A stretch of DNA of 22,334 nt from a virus: positions 1-22,334 of the IMG/VR virus record IMGVR_UViG_3300024348_000274; one strand, written 5' to 3'. This document shows positions 19,922-22,334 of this stretch, piece by piece. The notes under the pieces were generated by a model. That model worked only from the letters and a program-made list of their open reading frames with translations, searched no databases and was not told where the DNA came from. The position numbers were made by a program, and so were the translations under genes. Within the stretch, counting starts at the first letter, position 1; each line of letters starts with the position of its first letter.

Positions 19922-20089
19922 CTACCATCCTGTTTTGATCCTGGTATCAAATTGGTATTGCTTGCATTCTTTGATGGTAGCAGAAACGCCTTCATCGATT
20001 TCTTTTTCACATAGCTTATTCAATTTGGCATTACCTTCAATTGCGCTGATAGTGCCTACCGTTAGTATTACCCAAAATACAATAGTCAT
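19922..20089 (-). CDS. Small secreted or membrane-anchored protein (55 aa)
   Basis: The 55-codon frame starts at ATG 20089 with AGGAG seven bases upstream and ends at TAG 19922-19924. The product begins MTIVFWVILTVGTISAIEGN, a hydrophobic leader or anchor, followed by a soluble part with two cysteines (KLCEKEI and IKECKQY), which could form a disulfide in the periplasm. The gene stands alone between a strong terminator and the ligase promoter. No family is recognised. A host-membrane role is inferred from the leader only. Confidence 0.68.
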   Translation of the reverse strand: MTIVFWVILTVGTISAIEGNAKLNKLCEKEIDEGVSATIKECKQYQFDTRIKTGW

Positions 20090-20110
20090 ACTTTACTCCT
20101 TTTATAAATG

Positions 20111-20142
20111 TAAAAATGCGGAAGTTGTTAAACCTCCGCATT
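20111..20142 (-). terminator. Intrinsic terminator
   Basis: Minus-strand RNA AAUGCGGAGGUU-UAAC-AACUUCCGCAUU makes a 12-bp stem (20142-20131 with 20126-20115, one G-U) followed by UUU, so five U in total. It ends the transcript of the 40-aa gene. Confidence 0.88.
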
Positions 20143-20160
20143 ACAGACGTGTAATCATTC

Positions 20161-20283
20161 TTATGATATGCTACCCAGACAAGTAGCTATTACAAAGACA
20201 CATAATCCGCTCAGTGCTAGTTGTGCAACTGCATCGCAGAAAGTGCCATCGCAACTCTTCAGAAAAGAGATTGCCTTATTCAT
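20161..20283 (-). CDS. Very small hydrophobic cysteine-containing peptide (40 aa)
   Basis: The 40-codon frame starts at ATG 20283 with AGGAG ten bases upstream and ends at TAA, right before the terminator at 20111-20142. The product is MNKAISFLKSCDGTFCDAVA followed by a hydrophobic stretch (LALSGLCVFVIATCLGSIS), with four cysteines in all. One membrane span is likely. It is isolated between two terminators, so it has its own transcript or depends on read-through. No family is recognised; the ribosome-binding site and exact terminator placement support a real gene. Confidence 0.6.
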   Translation of the reverse strand: MNKAISFLKSCDGTFCDAVAQLALSGLCVFVIATCLGSIS

Positions 20284-20315
20284 CAGCTTTTGGCTCCTAT
20301 ACAAATTTTAAGATT

Positions 20316-20340
20316 AAAGGGTGAGACCAAAGCCCCACCC
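20316..20340 (-). terminator. Intrinsic terminator after hsp20
   Basis: Minus-strand RNA GGGUGGGG-CUUUGG-UCUCACCC forms an 8-bp stem with two G-U pairs (20340-20333 with 20326-20319) followed by UUU, nine bases after the hsp20 stop. Confidence 0.75.
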
Positions 20341-20348
20341 CGATTGTA

Positions 20349-20807
20349 CTACTCTTGAAGTAGTTCTTTTTCTCCAGTAGAGAGCTTCTGCCCAATCTTA
20401 ATTTTCTTAGGCTTCTGTTCTTCTGGAATGACATTCTCTAACAAGATACGAAGCATACCATTCTCAAGTCCTGCATCTTTCACAACTACTGTTTCAGCAA
20501 GTGTGAATGTTCTCGTGAATGCACGAGCCGCAATACCTCTATGAATGTACTCTTTATCGGTAGAGTCCTCGACCTTCCCTTCAACTGTTAGAACACCTTC
20601 TTTGACTTGAATGTCAAGAGAGTCATCGGTAAATCCAGCGACTGCCATTTCAACGATGTACGTTGTATCACTTTCTTTAGTGATATTATATGGCGGATAT
20701 TTCTGGGTACCTCTATCAGTTGGCTGATGCATCGCTTGGATGCGTTCAAAGATTCTATCGAATCCTACGGTTGTAAATGGATCGTACTGTGTTTGCATAT
20801 AAGTCAT
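20349..20807 (-). CDS. hsp20: Small heat shock protein Hsp20 (alpha-crystallin family)
   Basis: The 152-residue protein has the IbpA-like N-terminus (DPFTTVGFDRIFERIQ) and an alpha-crystallin domain from about 42 to 133. The domain shows PPYNITKESDTTYIVEMAVA and VKEGVLTVEGKVEDS, then EYIHRGIAARAFTRTFTLAE, then the diagnostic LENGMLRILLEN. The tail holds the family's KPKKIKI segment. Hsp20 holdases bind unfolding proteins; in marine T4-like phages the gene is a common accessory, perhaps aiding scaffold or virion protein folding. CAGGAGG before ATG is a very strong ribosome-binding site. It has a late promoter inside a palindrome and a 3' terminator, so it is a single-gene unit inserted within the replication block. 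Confidence 0.95.
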   Translation of the reverse strand: MTYMQTQYDPFTTVGFDRIFERIQAMHQPTDRGTQKYPPYNITKESDTTYIVEMAVAGFTDDSLDIQVKEGVLTVEGKVEDSTDKEYIHRGIAARAFTRTFTLAETVVVKDAGLENGMLRILLENVIPEEQKPKKIKIGQKLSTGEKELLQE

Positions 20808-20840
20808 ATTGACCTCCTGTTAAGCAAGGGTTATTGTTAT

Positions 20841-20878
20841 GAGTCCCACTTGGGCAACTCACATGTATTTATACATGT
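20841..20878 (-). promoter_or_regulatory. Palindromic late promoter and leader hairpin of hsp20
   Basis: Minus-strand TATAAATA (20873-20866) lies inside the perfect 18-bp palindrome ACATGTATAAATACATGT (20861-20878). The predicted transcript start (about 20860) coincides with the stem GAGU-UG-CCC-AAGU-GGG-ACUC (20860-20841). Confidence 0.75.
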
Positions 20879-20928
20879 TATATGGTAATGTTCTGAAAAA
20901 AGTTCATGATATTTCGTAATAGCATATA

Positions 20929-21117
20929 TTACGTTTTGTCATAGTTGTTCATGATGGACGAGTATATTAGTTGTCGATTCCAGTTCTCATCTGAAGGAAG
21001 AGTATAACTGAAACTGTAAGATAAGTTATCCATGACAACGTGATTTTCAGGAATATCAAAATCTAACTCTAACTGTACGGGCTCTAAATCATAAAACTTA
21101 AAAGATGTCTGATACAT
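20929..21117 (-). CDS. Small hypothetical protein (62 aa)
   Basis: The 62-residue acidic/aromatic protein begins MYQTSFKFYDLEPVQLELDF and continues with VVMDNLSYSFSYTLPSDENW. Alternating hydrophobic residues suggest beta structure. The ATG shares a base with the dUTPase stop (TAATG), with AGGAG eight bases upstream, so it is translationally coupled to dut. I do not recognise a family. The gap from here to the hsp20 promoter (20879-20928) has no gene. Confidence 0.62.
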   Translation of the reverse strand: MYQTSFKFYDLEPVQLELDFDIPENHVVMDNLSYSFSYTLPSDENWNRQLIYSSIMNNYDKT

Positions 21118-21671
21118 TACTGAACTCCTGTAGAACCTAGACCACCAATTCTATCAGTTTTTTCAGTAGGCTCTTCATCTACCTCTACAAACCAAACTCT
21201 ATTGTTTGCCACAATCTCTCCTTGTGCGACTCTATCTCCATCACGTAGCTGAAAAGGTTCGCTAGAAGAATTGAGCAACATAACGTATGTTTGTTGTACG
21301 TAGTCGGCATCCACAATGCCTTCACAGTTTGCTACTGTAATGCCTTGTTTCCAAGCTAGACCAGAACGTGGATGAATTCTTAAAGATTGTATCTCATCTA
21401 GATCAAAAATCAGTCCTGTAGGTACCAGAACTCTTTCTCCAGAGTAGATTGTTATAGAATCTTTATTGTAGCTAACTTTGCGCTTATCATTACGTGTGGT
21501 GATGATAGTGATCGTATCGCCATCTCGCATCGATGCCTTTAGATCAAAGCAGGCAGACCACTCTGTACCGTATACAGGCAGATGTGCCTCTGGAAAAATT
21601 TTGTATATTTTTAGATCGGTCTCAGCATCTAATGAATCGACGGCATGTCGCATATCAGTATCCCTAATCAT
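21117..21671 (-). CDS. dut: dUTPase (dUTP diphosphatase)
   Basis: The 184-residue trimeric dUTPase has all five motifs: I YGTEWSACFDLKA, II PRSGLAWK, III EGIVDADYVQQTYV, IV RVAQGEI and V DRIGGLGSTG. It hydrolyses dUTP to dUMP and pyrophosphate, keeping uracil out of phage DNA and supplying dTMP synthesis. The first 20 residues before LKIYKIFPEAHLP are an extension; the in-frame ATG at codon 7 is an alternative start with AGGG upstream. A beta insertion (about 49-78) follows motif I. It sits 21 bases after regA, inside the replication block, an insertion relative to the T4 order regA-43. Confidence 0.95.
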   Translation of the reverse strand: MIRDTDMRHAVDSLDAETDLKIYKIFPEAHLPVYGTEWSACFDLKASMRDGDTITIITTRNDKRKVSYNKDSITIYSGERVLVPTGLIFDLDEIQSLRIHPRSGLAWKQGITVANCEGIVDADYVQQTYVMLLNSSSEPFQLRDGDRVAQGEIVANNRVWFVEVDEEPTEKTDRIGGLGSTGVQ

Positions 21672-21692
21672 AGTATAATCATCCTTAAAGTG

Positions 21693-22088
21693 TTATCGTT
21701 TTTTGCCTATGCTGTACTTAGCAATAAGTTCCCACTCACCTTTTTCTTTGTGAGGTAGAATCTTAATTTGTGATAATGGAGATGTGGGCTCTTTGATCTT
21801 TTCAGCATCAACAGTCTTCACAAGATCCCATTCTTCTAACAAGGTAACAATCGTATTTCTACGTGCCTTATCTTCTTCTGAGAAATCATTAATCTTACCA
21901 TCTAACATAAACAATTCTTTGAAGTGTACAATGTAGTACTTACCTTGCTTGTGCAAGATATGGCACGATTGAAACAACTTCTGCTCTTTCTTTGAGGCTA
22001 TGCCGATACGAGTTAGAGTCTCTTTAACTTTAAGAAAACTTTCTTCGTTAGGCAGAGTAATCTCTACTAATCTGTCTAATAAGTTCAT
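21693..22088 (-). CDS. regA: RegA translational repressor
   Basis: The 131-residue protein closely follows T4 RegA. VEITLPNEESFLKVKETLTR, IGIASKKEQKLFQSCHILHK and KYYIVHFKELFMLDG all align with the T4 protein, as do the C-terminal EKGEWELIAKYSIG residues. RegA binds initiation regions of many early phage mRNAs, including its own, and blocks ribosome loading, timing the shut-off of replication genes. There are a few extra N-terminal residues relative to T4, and the start has AGGTGG eight bases upstream. The ATGA overlap with gene 62 repeats the T4 62-regA junction. Confidence 0.95.
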   Translation of the reverse strand: MNLLDRLVEITLPNEESFLKVKETLTRIGIASKKEQKLFQSCHILHKQGKYYIVHFKELFMLDGKINDFSEEDKARRNTIVTLLEEWDLVKTVDAEKIKEPTSPLSQIKILPHKEKGEWELIAKYSIGKKR

Positions 22089-22334
22089 TTTTTCAAACCA
22101 CCTGTTTCTTGTTGTTTTTTCATAATTTCTAGTTGATCACTAGACAACAAGGACAGATACTCTTCGCCAACACTTCGGTTACACTCATAGTAGGCACACA
22201 CAATATCTAGTTCCTCATTTCCAGCATTCTTAACCCACTTTGCCCATCGCTTTTTAGGTCTAATGCTATTTATAAGACACTCGTACTGGGGTCGTTTATC
22301 CAGATCGTGGTGCATATTCATTAAGTTTGCGTGA
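22085..22334 (-). CDS. 62: Clamp loader small subunit gp62, partial (N-terminus outside window)
   Basis: The frame is open to the window edge (HANLMNMHHDLDKRPQYECL), so the ATG at 22321 is probably internal rather than the start. The visible 82 codons contain LINSIRPKKRWAKWVKN, then a helical stretch ending SSDQLEIMKKQQETGGLKK. This matches the C-terminal half of T4 gp62, where a similar RGKRYGKWAKL segment is found, and the shorter gp62 proteins of marine relatives. gp62 together with gp44 loads the gp45 sliding clamp. An exact TATAAATA occurs inside this coding sequence at 22274-22267. The next genes to the right should be gp44 and gp45 if T4 order holds. Confidence 0.9.
   Translation of the reverse strand, partial: HANLMNMHHDLDKRPQYECLINSIRPKKRWAKWVKNAGNEELDIVCAYYECNRSVGEEYLSLLSSDQLEIMKKQQETGGLKK

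Noticed and set aside
22267-22274. Exact TATAAATA on the minus strand inside gene 62
   Set aside because: It is formed by codons of the conserved LINSIRP segment, has no gene start nearby other than regA 180 bases on, and is likely chance; an internal late start for regA is not excluded.
1-22334. CRISPR array, insertion sequence, integrase or attachment sites
   Set aside because: No regularly spaced direct repeats, transposase or recombinase motifs, or tRNA-flanked repeats were seen on either strand.

Overview
This window reads as part of a T4-like (tailed, contractile-tail lineage) bacteriophage genome. The order clamp loader gp62 - RegA - DNA polymerase gp43 - UvsX - gp41 helicase on the minus strand is the T4 replication order. 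At least seven genes or partial genes carry family motifs recognisable by eye. Gene packing is tight (ATGA and TAATG overlaps), and exact copies of the T4 late-promoter octamer TATAAATA sit in front of genes. Several proteins resemble families I know from marine T4-like phages (Hsp20, a phage cytidylyltransferase-like domain, a GH19 endolysin, MALWG-type virion protein). A marine proteobacterial or cyanobacterial host is an inference; a DUF1127 protein leans toward a proteobacterium.

Nearly everything is on the minus strand, so reading order is right to left. RIGHT (22334-12853) is the replication block: gp62 (cut by the window edge), RegA, dUTPase, a small protein, Hsp20, two small membrane-type peptides set apart by terminators, an ATP-dependent DNA ligase, gp43, a conserved 87-aa protein, UvsX, gp41 and two small proteins. 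Three genes here (ligase, gp43, uvsX) have host-type TTGACA-N17-TATAAT promoters with perfect or near-perfect consensus.

CENTRE (12850-12570) is a regulatory hub. A leftward early promoter overlaps a late promoter. A rightward late promoter drives the only plus-strand unit in the window, a 37-codon ORF that ends at a bidirectional terminator shared with the convergent gene.

LEFT (12569-1) is late-type: small proteins, then a set of putative virion-internal proteins, an endolysin and structural proteins. Five proteins here begin with a ten-residue peptide of the form M(K/I)xxxxxxxE. It closely resembles the T4 capsid-targeting sequence of internal proteins (MKTYQEFIAE), which the gp21 prohead protease removes. 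The five are a PD-(D/E)XK nuclease-like protein, a DUF6267 protein with nucleotidyltransferase/ligase-like motifs, a ParB/sulfiredoxin-fold protein, a DUF6321-like protein and a short helical protein. A 991-residue multidomain protein in the same cluster contains several (L/I)xE|(A/G) sites between its domains and looks like a polyprotein cut during head maturation. I consider this candidate set of enzymes packaged in the capsid and delivered with the DNA the most interesting content of the window.

Other points are stem-loops placed at the predicted 5' ends of several late transcripts, a late promoter inside a perfect 18-bp palindrome, and a duplicated domain inside a virion protein. No tRNA, CRISPR array, insertion sequence or integrase was found.
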